Shown one piece after another: positions 7,530 to 14,704 of a DNA stretch of 35,647 nt. Each line of letters starts with the position of its first letter. Within the stretch, counting starts at the first letter, position 1. Made by a program: the position numbers and the translations under genes. Below the pieces are notes generated by a model. That model was not told where the DNA came from. It made no database searches and saw only the letters and a list, made by a program, of their open reading frames with translations. The DNA lies in IMG/VR virus record IMGVR_UViG_3300011114_000021, positions 1 to 35,647 of that record, one strand, 5' to 3'. This stretch comes from a virus.

Positions 7530-9053
7530 TTATGCTACGCGGGGTATGTTCCTGCGCAGTGACTGCCCCCACTTGTTGCTGGACGCAGAGCCAAACGCAC
7601 CAGTTATCGCATCACTAGCAAACGTCAAGCAAAACGCATCTGCCCTATCAGGACTAGCCAACCCGCGCTTCCTGATCTCGTCCTTGCCCTCAATCTGAAT
7701 CTTGCCGTTGCTGGTAAACGAATACCGCACGGTGGCCAGCTCGCTAATCAGCAAATCATCCTTGGGCATGGTGCAGTCACGCTGCTCCAGCCACGCCTTG
7801 GCCTTGTGCCACAGCTCAGCCTTCAGGTTCCTGTACGTCCCGCCCAGCGCTGGAGACTCGGAGACATTGATCCCGCGTGCCGGTAGATTCAATTCTCTTA
7901 ATCGGTCAACCACGCCAGCGCCCAGGCCGATGCTGTCCACCAGTATCTCGTGCGGACGCTGGCTGGGCATCAGGACCTCATATTCAGACACTATGGCGCC
8001 GGTCAGTTGCATCAGGTCCAAGTTCTTCCACGTCTTAATCGGCTCAGTGACCGCGTTACCCTGGCGCTTGCACAGCGCTGACCTGTCAGAGCCGAACCTG
8101 GCCACGTCCAAGCCCCACACTAACCTGGCGCTGACGCTGGGCGCCACGTCCCGCTGCGTGGCCATCTCCAGCAGCTCCATCGGTATCACCGTATCGTCAT
8201 CGCTTCTCGGAAACTCGCCCAGCACGCGAATCCTGTACGCATTGCTCTCCTCGCCATACCTAGACTTCATCTCCTCGATATAAGCCTCTGACACCCTGGG
8301 CGAGTCCGCGCAGCTAACCTTCATCGTGATCCAGTCACCCGCCAGCCGGTTGTGCGTGTCATAGAAGAACCCGCTAGACCGCACAGGGTTACCAAGTAAC
8401 AAAGTTACAGCGCTATGCCCCGACATGGAACCCGCCGCAGCCTCAAACACCTGCTCAGGGATACCGCTGGCCTCATCAGCCACCAGCATGACGTGCTCCG
8501 AGTGGACACCCTGTAACGCCTCGGGTTGCTCTGCCCTCGATGTCCTGGCCGAGATAAACGCCTCGTTGGGGTACTCCTTAAACTCAATCCGGTCTTGCTT
8601 AACCTCCAACTGGTTCTGTAACGTCTCGGGCAGCGCCTTCACCCAGCGCTTCAATTCCGCGAATAGCGCGTCATAGAGCTGGCTGCTGGTGGGCGCGGTG
8701 AGCACAATCTTGACCGGAAACCTCAAGAACGCATACCAAATAATCGCCCAGGCAGCCGCCGTGCTCTTGCCTACGCCATGCCCTGACCTCACGCTGATCC
8801 TGCGCTCACCCTTGGCTATGTGCATCAGAAAAGCCTTCTGCCACTCATCTGGCTCCGTATTAAGCACCTCCTGGACAAAGAGCACAGGGTTGCGGTAATA
8901 CTTCTTCGCCCACTCAATAAACGGGTTCTTGGCGTCTGCCGCCGACTGTGCTTGTGTCATCTCGGTGACAGTGGACTCAATAGTTGGCACAGTTTTTATT
9001 TTTTTTAGGGCGGTGGGCGGTATCTGGGACGAGGGTAGGGGGGGTGGGGTCAT
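7530..9053 (-). CDS. terL: Terminase large subunit (packaging ATPase and nuclease)
   Basis: The product has 507 residues. The ATPase domain has Walker A RSGHGVGKST (89-98) and Walker B VMLVADEA (188-195). The RNase H-like nuclease domain has acidic residues in WGLDVARFG (D316), ILVDSIG (D373) and SPDRADA (D469, D472). It pumps DNA into the procapsid through the portal and cuts the concatemer. The first 31 residues are Pro- and Ser-rich. Neither the ATG at 9053 nor the internal ATG at 8960 has a good ribosome binding site, so the start is uncertain. terS lies just upstream. Confidence 0.93.
   Translation of the reverse strand: MTPPPLPSSQIPPTALKKIKTVPTIESTVTEMTQAQSAADAKNPFIEWAKKYYRNPVLFVQEVLNTEPDEWQKAFLMHIAKGERRISVRSGHGVGKSTAAAWAIIWYAFLRFPVKIVLTAPTSSQLYDALFAELKRWVKALPETLQNQLEVKQDRIEFKEYPNEAFISARTSRAEQPEALQGVHSEHVMLVADEASGIPEQVFEAAAGSMSGHSAVTLLLGNPVRSSGFFYDTHNRLAGDWITMKVSCADSPRVSEAYIEEMKSRYGEESNAYRIRVLGEFPRSDDDTVIPMELLEMATQRDVAPSVSARLVWGLDVARFGSDRSALCKRQGNAVTEPIKTWKNLDLMQLTGAIVSEYEVLMPSQRPHEILVDSIGLGAGVVDRLRELNLPARGINVSESPALGGTYRNLKAELWHKAKAWLEQRDCTMPKDDLLISELATVRYSFTSNGKIQIEGKDEIRKRGLASPDRADAFCLTFASDAITGAFGSASSNKWGQSLRRNIPRVA
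9026..9049 (+). other. G-quadruplex-capable run at the start of terL
   Basis: On the plus strand four G-tracts of 3, 3, 7 and 4 bases occur with loops of 4, 2 and 1 bases. This fits the usual G4 folding rule. The complementary strand encodes the Pro-rich N-terminus of TerL. A further run of eight Gs is at 9114-9121. Any function is unproven. Confidence 0.5.
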
Positions 9054-9056
9054 GGT

Positions 9057-9248
9057 TTAGGGCGGCGGTGTCTGTTTAGGTGCAGCAGTTGCCGCCCCCG
9101 CTGCTGGCGAGAAGGGGGGGGTCGCGGCCGCTGGAGCCAGGCGCACCGGCCAGTAGCCAGCGTACAGGGCTAGGTTATCCACAGGATAGTCACAGGCTGA
9201 ACAACTTAACATAATGCCCGTTGTATAAAGTACAAATGCTTGAGGCAT
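9057..9248 (-). CDS. Possible 63-residue protein filling the terS-terL gap
   Basis: An ATG-started frame begins 2 bases after the terS stop and ends 3 bases before the terL ATG, so it fills the gap exactly. The first half has CSACDYPVDNLALYAGYWP, with a CxxC pair. The second half is low-complexity Ala/Pro (residues about 37-63). No ribosome binding site is visible and the region also holds a DnaA-box-like site and G-runs, so it could instead be non-coding DNA. I do not recognise a family. Confidence 0.4.
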   Translation of the reverse strand: MPQAFVLYTTGIMLSCSACDYPVDNLALYAGYWPVRLAPAAATPPFSPAAGAATAAPKQTPPP

Positions 9249-9259
9249 GGTTATCCACA
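9175..9259 (+). promoter_or_regulatory. Two DnaA-box-like sites between terS and terL
   Basis: TTATCCACA, a perfect match to the E. coli DnaA box consensus, occurs at 9175-9183 and again at 9251-9259 in the same orientation, 76 bp apart. The second includes the terS stop codon (TTA on the plus strand). The match to the consensus is direct. Binding by host DnaA is inference. Confidence 0.5.
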
Positions 9260-9688
9260 GACTTGCGGCACGTTGTCAGCGTCCTGCACCACCTCGACAT
9301 GGCGCAGCGCATCGAGGCGCAGGCCACCAATGCTGATGTTCACCGCAGGACCGCGCTGCTGGGCGTAGACGCTAGGCTTCCAGCGCTCCGCGATCCACTG
9401 CCTGGTCTGGATGCGCACGCGAGCCAGGTTAGCCTCCTCGGGCGCCGCCTGGTCAGCGATATCCAGCGTGTCGCATACCATCACATCTGCTGCTCGCGCA
9501 CGCGCCCGAGCAATTTTATGCTCGTTCTCGGGCATCTCGCACCAGATTTCTAGCGCACGTCTCCCGATTCCTAGTGCCTCGCATATCCGCGCCGTTGACT
9601 TGCCTGCCTCAAACATGGCCACGATTTGCTCAATCGGAACCGAGTCCAGCACCGCCAAGTCCTCGCGCTTTTTCTTTTGCCCAGCCAT
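9251..9688 (-). CDS. terS: Terminase small subunit
   Basis: The product has 145 residues. Residues about 16-55 form a helix-turn-helix (VPIEQIVAMFEAGKSTARIC then EALGIGRRALEIWCEM), which would bind the packaging site. The middle ARARARAADVMVCDTLDIAD and ARVRIQTRQWIAERWKPSVY match the helical oligomerisation part of phage small terminases. The ATG at 9688 has GGAGG eight bases upstream and overlaps the stop of a 26-residue frame (TAATG). It recruits viral DNA to TerL, encoded next. Confidence 0.85.
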   Translation of the reverse strand: MAGQKKKREDLAVLDSVPIEQIVAMFEAGKSTARICEALGIGRRALEIWCEMPENEHKIARARARAADVMVCDTLDIADQAAPEEANLARVRIQTRQWIAERWKPSVYAQQRGPAVNISIGGLRLDALRHVEVVQDADNVPQVCG

Positions 9689-9768
9689 TAAAACGCCCTC
9701 CAGCGCAAAACAGCGCCATGAAGCACCTTACCCATGCCCAGCCCCACATAATCGCTTCTACGCATCAT
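9688..9768 (-). CDS. Candidate 26-residue microprotein before terS
   Basis: ATG at 9768 overlaps the upstream stop (ATGATG context) and the frame ends in TAATG shared with the terS start, so it spans the gap exactly. The peptide starts MMRRSDYVGLGMGK and is basic with an amphipathic or hydrophobic middle. It contains the terS ribosome binding site, so it may act mainly in coupled translation. It is too short to assign. Confidence 0.45.
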   Translation of the reverse strand: MMRRSDYVGLGMGKVLHGAVLRWRAF

Positions 9769-10412
9769 TTAGCCCCTTTAAACGCCTTTGTGTCGAACAA
9801 TTTCGGCAGCGTGCTCGGTTTGCTCATGTCCAGGTCGTTGACCATGTCATCGAACCCGCTAGGCCCACCAACCGCTACCAGCTTACTCTCTGGCCATAGC
9901 CGCTTGATCTCGCCTAGTTGACCGCCTGCCTGCTTCTTGACGATTATCGCAATTTCCGCTGCCGTCCAGACATCCCTGTCTGTTGACCCTTGACACTGCT
10001 GGCAGTAGATTCGTTTTGAAATATCGTCTGGCACGATCACGAAAACCGTTCCGTCCTCGCGCTGGTGCTCGATCTGTCCCAGGTCCGGAAGTTCGCTGAC
10101 GCCGTTGGCCGCAGCCCATGCCTCCATCGCGTCGTAGGCTTTGCACATACCCCTGACCGCCTTGTCCAGCTTTTGGTCATCGCGCTGTTCTTGAGCCTGC
10201 CAAACGCGCTCCAGTTGCAGCCACACCTTTTCCCGCAACTCGCTATCCACCAGCCAGACCAGCCTATCAATACCCCACATTGCATCATGGGTATTCTTTC
10301 GGTTTACCAGCTCAACCATGACCGCGTTTTTAAACACCTCAAAACGATCTGCTGGAAAGCTCGGCATGGTCGGCTGAGTAATCGCCAAAGATTTAAGTTT
10401 TTTAGTAACCAC
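9765..10412 (-). CDS. Hypothetical protein upstream of terminase
   Basis: The product has 215 residues. It starts with GTG at 10412, preceded by GGAG six bases upstream. The N-terminal half is helical with many Trp (MWGIDRLVWLV, EKVWLQLERVWQAQEQR). The centre has a YCQQCQGSTDRDVW segment with a CxxC pair that could bind zinc. The C-terminus is basic. I do not recognise a family. It is the first gene after the large iteron-bearing gap and leads into terS, so it may be a packaging or late-control factor. This is inference from position only. Confidence 0.75.
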   Translation of the reverse strand: MVTKKLKSLAITQPTMPSFPADRFEVFKNAVMVELVNRKNTHDAMWGIDRLVWLVDSELREKVWLQLERVWQAQEQRDDQKLDKAVRGMCKAYDAMEAWAAANGVSELPDLGQIEHQREDGTVFVIVPDDISKRIYCQQCQGSTDRDVWTAAEIAIIVKKQAGGQLGEIKRLWPESKLVAVGGPSGFDDMVNDLDMSKPSTLPKLFDTKAFKGAK

Positions 10413-10475
10413 TTATCGCTCCATCAAAAAAACTAGAAACTGCCCACCTGGACAAAAGTTTGGGCATTGACTGAA

Positions 10476-10522
10476 ACGACGGAATGGGACGCGTACTAAG
10501 ACTTACGCGTCCATTCCGTCGT
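10476..10522. repeat. Long inverted repeat (cruciform or hairpin)
   Basis: Left arm 10476-10495 pairs with right arm 10504-10522 almost perfectly, with a single extra G in the left arm, around an 8-base loop. Each arm includes one copy of the 9-mer ACGGAATGG/CCATTCCGT. No T-run follows either side, so it does not look like a simple terminator. Confidence 0.85.
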
Positions 10523-10617
10523 TATTCCAGCCAATTTATGCCGAACGGAATGGGAAATTGGTGCTCTACCATTCCGTTTCCATTCCGTCTCCATTCCGTC
10601 CATTCCGTCCATTCCGT
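10479..10617. repeat. Iteron-like array, candidate replication origin or control site
   Basis: CCATTCCGT occurs on the plus strand at 10511, 10569, 10580, 10591, 10600 and 10609, and its reverse complement at 10479 and 10545, eight copies in 139 bp. The last five are spaced 11, 11, 9 and 9 bp. The array lies in the largest leftward-unit gap (10413-10635), directly behind the primase-helicase gene. Repeats of this kind bind initiator proteins in phage and plasmid origins. I see no gene here and no convincing sigma-70 promoter. A weak TGCCCA/TGGGCA hairpin lies at 10441-10466. Confidence 0.8.
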
Positions 10618-10635
10618 AAATTCACACAAAAAAGC

Positions 10636-12633
10636 CTAAAAGTCGCTACCATTTTGGTCACTATCATCCCAAATAACCCAAACCCAGGGTATATAAATAC
10701 CGATTCTTTTTGCCGCTAAAAGTGTTTTTTTGCTGTCGTTAAACTGCCTTTTTGTCAAAGATTTGGCTATGCAAGCCGCTTCCCACTGTCCCTCGTGAAT
10801 CACTTTATTGCGCTTTCCGTCAACTATTTGCATACTCCCATGCTCTTTAATTGCCTCGTGAAGTGCGTCCATTGCAATCAATTGGTTAGGCCCAGCAGCT
10901 GTCCTTGGCGGTGGAATCTTTGGTTTTTTGTACTGCTCGTCGATCATTTCCTGCTTCTCCTTGACCGCCAGTGAGACGTTTTCGTCCAGTCCGAGTCCGC
11001 TTCCCTGACCATGATTTATGTCTATCTGCACCATATCAAATCCGAATTTAAGGTTGTCCTGCCCATCCTTTTGCTTGCTGATGGTGATGATTCCTTGTCC
11101 TGCCACGCCATCCTTTTTGACTATCTGCTCAAGTTTTAAGAGTTCCAACTGCGTGTCCACGGCACCTAATAATGAGCTGTGACCGCGCAATCCTTTGGTC
11201 GCGTCCTTGCCTGAGTGGTGCAAGACCATCAAGGCGCAGTCCAATTTGCGCTGCAATCTGCCTGCGTTATGGATAAATGCGCCCATATCCTGGCTATCGT
11301 TCTCATTGCCGCCGCCAAAGGCTCTGGCCAGGGTATCTATCTGCACCAGGCGCAGCTCGATGCCTGTGCGCTCGATCAGGTCGTCTATTGACTCCATCAG
11401 CAGGTTGAAGTCGTCGGCGCTCGATCTCAGGTTGAGCTGGTAGCGGATGACGTAGATTTCTGCCCCATCCTGCGTCTGGTGGTTGATCTTGCAGGCTTTT
11501 ATTCGCGCCCCGATACCGCCGTGACCTTCACCGGCAATGTACAAGACGGCGCCAGGGTTTGTTACCTGGTTACCCATCCACGTCCTTCCGGTGGCCACAG
11601 CCTCGGCTATGTCCAGAGCAATGAAAGACTTGTAGCTTCCTGGCGGCCCGTACAGGGCTGCAAATCCCTTCTCCGGCAGCACGTTCTCGATGATCCACCT
11701 TACCGGCTCGTCCTTGATGGTGTCCCACGCCTCGATGTTGAGCAGTTGCGGCGTCGGGTTGTAGGCTTCCTGCTCAATTTCTGTTGTTTCTTTTGATTGT
11801 TCGCTGTCTGTGACTGCGAGTTCTTTCGTGATGATCGGCGCCTGCTTTGCCAGTTCCGCGAGTTCCTTGCGCGTACCCTTCATGTCATGCACCCACTCGT
11901 AGGCGTCGTCACCCTCCACCATCAAGTCCAGGTCCAGGTATCTAATTGACTTGGCCACAGGTAGCAGGTTCTGAATTGCACGCCTGGCGTACTGGCGTCC
12001 AGGCTCGTCGTGGTCAGGGATAACGACTATGTTGGCGCCTGCAAAGTATTGCGTAATCTCCGCTGGCCAACTGCCTGCTCCAGTGTGCGACGTGGTGGCA
12101 ATGGCGCCGATGCTGACCAGCGCGTCCGCTGCCTTCTCACCCTCCACCAGGTAGATTGCCCTGCCTGCTGTCTTAGCGTCCAGCAGTTCTGGTAACTGGT
12201 ACGGGACGATCCTTGTGTCCTTGAGTCCAGCAATGCGCTTGCCTTGCGCATCCACGCGGTGGATAGAGTACGTCTTACCCTTAGCGTCCGATGTCTTGTA
12301 CCGGCGCTTGGTGAACAGGATGTCGCCGTCCTCCGACCTGTACAGCCACTCCTTCTCCAGTATCGGCGCCTGCTGCTGGGTGAAACTGAATTCCTCACGT
12401 TTGGCTATGGTGGGCAGCAAGTCCCTGGCCCTGACAGCGTCAAACACGTCCCGCTGGTCGCAACCGCCGTGGCAGTGGAATAACACCTTGCCTTCAGACT
12501 CCGTGATAGATAGGCTAGGGTTTTTATCTCCGTTCCCTCTGCCGTGGCCAGGTACTGGGCAGCTGGCAACCCACTGCCCGTTGACCTGCTTGGCGTTACC
12601 CAGCGCCTTGGCTATTGTTTCTGTGTCTGGCAT
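10636..12633 (-). CDS. Bifunctional primase-helicase (CHC2 zinc finger, TOPRIM, RecA-like ATPase)
   Basis: The product has 665 residues. A zinc-binding region comes first (C25, H30, then HCHGGC at 53-58). A TOPRIM domain follows (YLVEGEKAAD, E164; then VVIPDHDE, D207 and D209). The RecA/RepA-like ATPase comes last (Walker A GPPGSYKS at 329-336, Walker B around D433, and LHHSGKDATKGLRGHS near 471-486). It probably primes and unwinds at the fork. No phage DNA polymerase is visible, so it would work with the host enzyme. Its start overlaps the methyltransferase stop by 22 bp. An iteron array follows it. Confidence 0.88.
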   Translation of the reverse strand: MPDTETIAKALGNAKQVNGQWVASCPVPGHGRGNGDKNPSLSITESEGKVLFHCHGGCDQRDVFDAVRARDLLPTIAKREEFSFTQQQAPILEKEWLYRSEDGDILFTKRRYKTSDAKGKTYSIHRVDAQGKRIAGLKDTRIVPYQLPELLDAKTAGRAIYLVEGEKAADALVSIGAIATTSHTGAGSWPAEITQYFAGANIVVIPDHDEPGRQYARRAIQNLLPVAKSIRYLDLDLMVEGDDAYEWVHDMKGTRKELAELAKQAPIITKELAVTDSEQSKETTEIEQEAYNPTPQLLNIEAWDTIKDEPVRWIIENVLPEKGFAALYGPPGSYKSFIALDIAEAVATGRTWMGNQVTNPGAVLYIAGEGHGGIGARIKACKINHQTQDGAEIYVIRYQLNLRSSADDFNLLMESIDDLIERTGIELRLVQIDTLARAFGGGNENDSQDMGAFIHNAGRLQRKLDCALMVLHHSGKDATKGLRGHSSLLGAVDTQLELLKLEQIVKKDGVAGQGIITISKQKDGQDNLKFGFDMVQIDINHGQGSGLGLDENVSLAVKEKQEMIDEQYKKPKIPPPRTAAGPNQLIAMDALHEAIKEHGSMQIVDGKRNKVIHEGQWEAACIAKSLTKRQFNDSKKTLLAAKRIGIYIPWVWVIWDDSDQNGSDF

Positions 12634-14048
12634 ATCGCGTCCACTTCTTGAATTCTTTTACCTATCCACGCCATCACAGGCACAGCCATAGAGTTACCCA
12701 GCGCCTTGTAGCGCGGCCCATCGGGAGTTGCCTTGCCCTTTGGCTTGATATCAGTGTAGTTATCGGGAAAGCCCTGCAAGCGTTCGCATTCTTTTGGAGT
12801 TAAGCGGCGTACTGCCATTGATGCTTGCAGTACCGAGTACACCTGCTGAGTTACTTCAGATGATTGAGGCGATCTGCTTGGGTCATTAGCGGCTGTCAGC
12901 GTTGGCGCGACTATTGCCATATACCCAGCCGCAGCATGATCTATGCTATTGCTAAACCCGCCCGATGTATTGCGGGAAAGCATTGTTCCTGCAACATCAT
13001 GGGTTGCTATCGCTGGTGGATGCGCTCCTGCCGCCAATGGATGACATGGGTCGCCTGCTTTTGGATTGTTTCCATTCTGCGGCGATGTAATCTGAGTAGT
13101 GTCAAATGGTATCGGCTGCGCCACACCTTGCGTTGCATGAGTGTCCACTGTGTACGCTGTGCCGTCATCATTCCATCCCCTGCCGTTTTGCATCTTCTCT
13201 ACTGCGCGGACATCTTGTAGGGAAATGGGTTGCAAAATCAATTGAGCATTATCCTTATCAGGCATTCTTTGATCGTCTGATTTGGTAGTAATGGTTGCAG
13301 CTAAATCTCCACCATTCCACCAAGTTGGCATCAAATGTCCCTGTTCTGCATCTTGCACGCTCCTGCTTTTTCCTGTTCTAGCGCATAAACTTCCAGTTAC
13401 CACCATTGCTTCTGCTTCTGCTCTGTCGTTGCCTATACGACCGACTTCAGCGCCTTCTCTAGCATTGGAGGCAGCACCTTCCCGCGCTTTTCTGCTCGGC
13501 GCAGGATGCCCTGACAGGCTGTGGCGCTCAAAAAGAACCGCTGCGGCAGGTCGCCAGTTTCCAAGGTATCCGACAACGAACACACGGCGGCGGCGCTGGG
13601 CCACTCCGAAGTACTGAGCGTCAAGAATTCGGTACGCGAACCCATACCCGAGTTCCCCCATCCCTCGAAGTAGGGAGGCAAAGTCGAGTCCTCCGTTAGA
13701 GGATAGGACGCCGGGGACGTTCTCCCAAACCAGCCACCTGGGCCGATATCTTGCAGCAATGGCAAGGTATGTAAGCATGAGGTTGCCACGCGGGTCATCC
13801 AATCCTTTTCTAAGTCCTGCGACGCTGAATGATTGGCAGGGAGTTCCTCCAACGAAAACATTGACATCTGCATCTGGCCACTCCTTAAACTTAGTCATAT
13901 CACCCCAGTTCTGGGTATCTGGGTAATGGTGCTCAAGCACCTGACAGGGAAACTTTTCTATCTCACCAAACGCCACCGGCTGCCACCCTAATGGATGCCA
14001 GGCAACTGTTGCAGCTTCAATTCCGCTGCACACTGATAGGTATTTCAT
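12612..14048 (-). CDS. Cytosine-5 DNA methyltransferase (orphan)
   Basis: The product has 478 residues. Motif I SVCSGIEAATVAWHPLGW is near the start. The catalytic GGTPCQSFSVAG places the nucleophile at C71. WENVPGVLSS (109-118) is motif VI, QRRRRVFVVG (151-160) is motif VIII, and the C-terminal RLTPKECERLQGFPDNY and GNSMAVPV are motifs IX and X. The region between about 170 and 410 is the target recognition domain and is long and Gly/Ala/Thr-rich. No restriction endonuclease lies beside it, so protection against host restriction or epigenetic control is likely. A terminator stands about 20 bp upstream and no clear ribosome binding site is seen. Confidence 0.92.
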   Translation of the reverse strand: MKYLSVCSGIEAATVAWHPLGWQPVAFGEIEKFPCQVLEHHYPDTQNWGDMTKFKEWPDADVNVFVGGTPCQSFSVAGLRKGLDDPRGNLMLTYLAIAARYRPRWLVWENVPGVLSSNGGLDFASLLRGMGELGYGFAYRILDAQYFGVAQRRRRVFVVGYLGNWRPAAAVLFERHSLSGHPAPSRKAREGAASNAREGAEVGRIGNDRAEAEAMVVTGSLCARTGKSRSVQDAEQGHLMPTWWNGGDLAATITTKSDDQRMPDKDNAQLILQPISLQDVRAVEKMQNGRGWNDDGTAYTVDTHATQGVAQPIPFDTTQITSPQNGNNPKAGDPCHPLAAGAHPPAIATHDVAGTMLSRNTSGGFSNSIDHAAAGYMAIVAPTLTAANDPSRSPQSSEVTQQVYSVLQASMAVRRLTPKECERLQGFPDNYTDIKPKGKATPDGPRYKALGNSMAVPVMAWIGKRIQEVDAICQTQKQ

Positions 14049-14068
14049 AGTTGTACTTTTTCGAGGGG

Positions 14069-14100
14069 AAAAAAAAGCCGGTGGAGATCAACCCACCGGC
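14069..14100 (-). terminator. Rho-independent terminator after the SSB-like gene
   Basis: On the minus strand a perfect 8-bp stem GCCGGTGG/CCACCGGC with an 8-base loop is followed by eight T residues. It separates the SSB-like gene from the methyltransferase gene and implies either read-through or a separate promoter for the replication genes. Confidence 0.92.
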
Positions 14101-14115
14101 GCGTTAGTCTAACGC
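14101..14115. repeat. 15-bp perfect palindrome next to the terminator
   Basis: GCGTTAGTCTAACGC (7-bp arms, one central base) sits between the SSB-like stop codon and the terminator stem. It could be a second small hairpin stabilising the transcript end or a protein-binding site. Confidence 0.7.
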
Positions 14116-14682
14116 TTAGAAAATCTCGTCGTCCTCCACCACGGCAGCTTTAACCGGCGCCTTGCGTACTGGCTTTGTCTCTGGCTCGTAGGCTACTTCC
14201 TCGGCCACCGCATCCAGACCCGCAGGACGATTAACCCAACCTGTTAGCTGAAACTTTGGTATGCGAGTCGTGCCCTTGCCGATCTTCTCTGCCTTGGAGT
14301 GCAGGTACTCAAACACCGGCAGCTTGCCAGGGTTAGCCTCACGCTCGGCAGCCGCTGCCTTGTACATAAGTTCCAGACCCATGTTCGGGCCTACGCCATT
14401 AGATGACCACTCGGCAGCGCCGATCTCTTTGTTGTACAGGACAACCTGGAAACCTCGTTTGTGCTCGGGGCTGGGCTGCGGACCCTTCTTGCCGACTGAG
14501 TCATCCTGCACCCAATCGCGTACACCGACACCCAGAAGCAGCCAGCCGGTGTGAATGTTGTCGATGTCGAATACGACTTTTTTGAGTTGGATTTCCTCGT
14601 TGTTGTTGTTGGTCCACATGTTGGCTTGTGGGGAGAAACGGATGTAGTTACCAGAGCCGTTAGATGAAGATAGATTTAGCAT
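14116..14682 (-). CDS. Single-stranded DNA-binding-like protein
   Basis: The product has 188 residues. The body resembles phage ssDNA-binding proteins of the OB-fold group, with IRFSPQANMW and VFDIDNIHTGWLLLGVGVRDW near residues 14-60. It ends in an acidic tail EDDEIF like the DDDIPF tip of bacterial SSBs, which recruits replication and repair partners. It lies between a nuclease gene and the methyltransferase/primase genes. Assignment rests on the tail, size and neighbours more than a clear motif. An unrelated DUF is the alternative. Confidence 0.65.
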   Translation of the reverse strand: MLNLSSSNGSGNYIRFSPQANMWTNNNNEEIQLKKVVFDIDNIHTGWLLLGVGVRDWVQDDSVGKKGPQPSPEHKRGFQVVLYNKEIGAAEWSSNGVGPNMGLELMYKAAAAEREANPGKLPVFEYLHSKAEKIGKGTTRIPKFQLTGWVNRPAGLDAVAEEVAYEPETKPVRKAPVKAAVVEDDEIF

Positions 14683-14704
14683 TTGCGTTTAGCTTTCAGA
14701 GTTT

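Noticed and set aside
10441-10466. TGCCCA/TGGGCA hairpin with a later T-run on the minus strand
   Set aside because: A 6-bp stem with a 14-base loop and an 8-base gap before the Ts is too weak to call a terminator.
13433-13873. 146-codon second frame on the minus strand
   Set aside because: It overlaps the methyltransferase gene in another frame, whose catalytic motifs occupy the same DNA.
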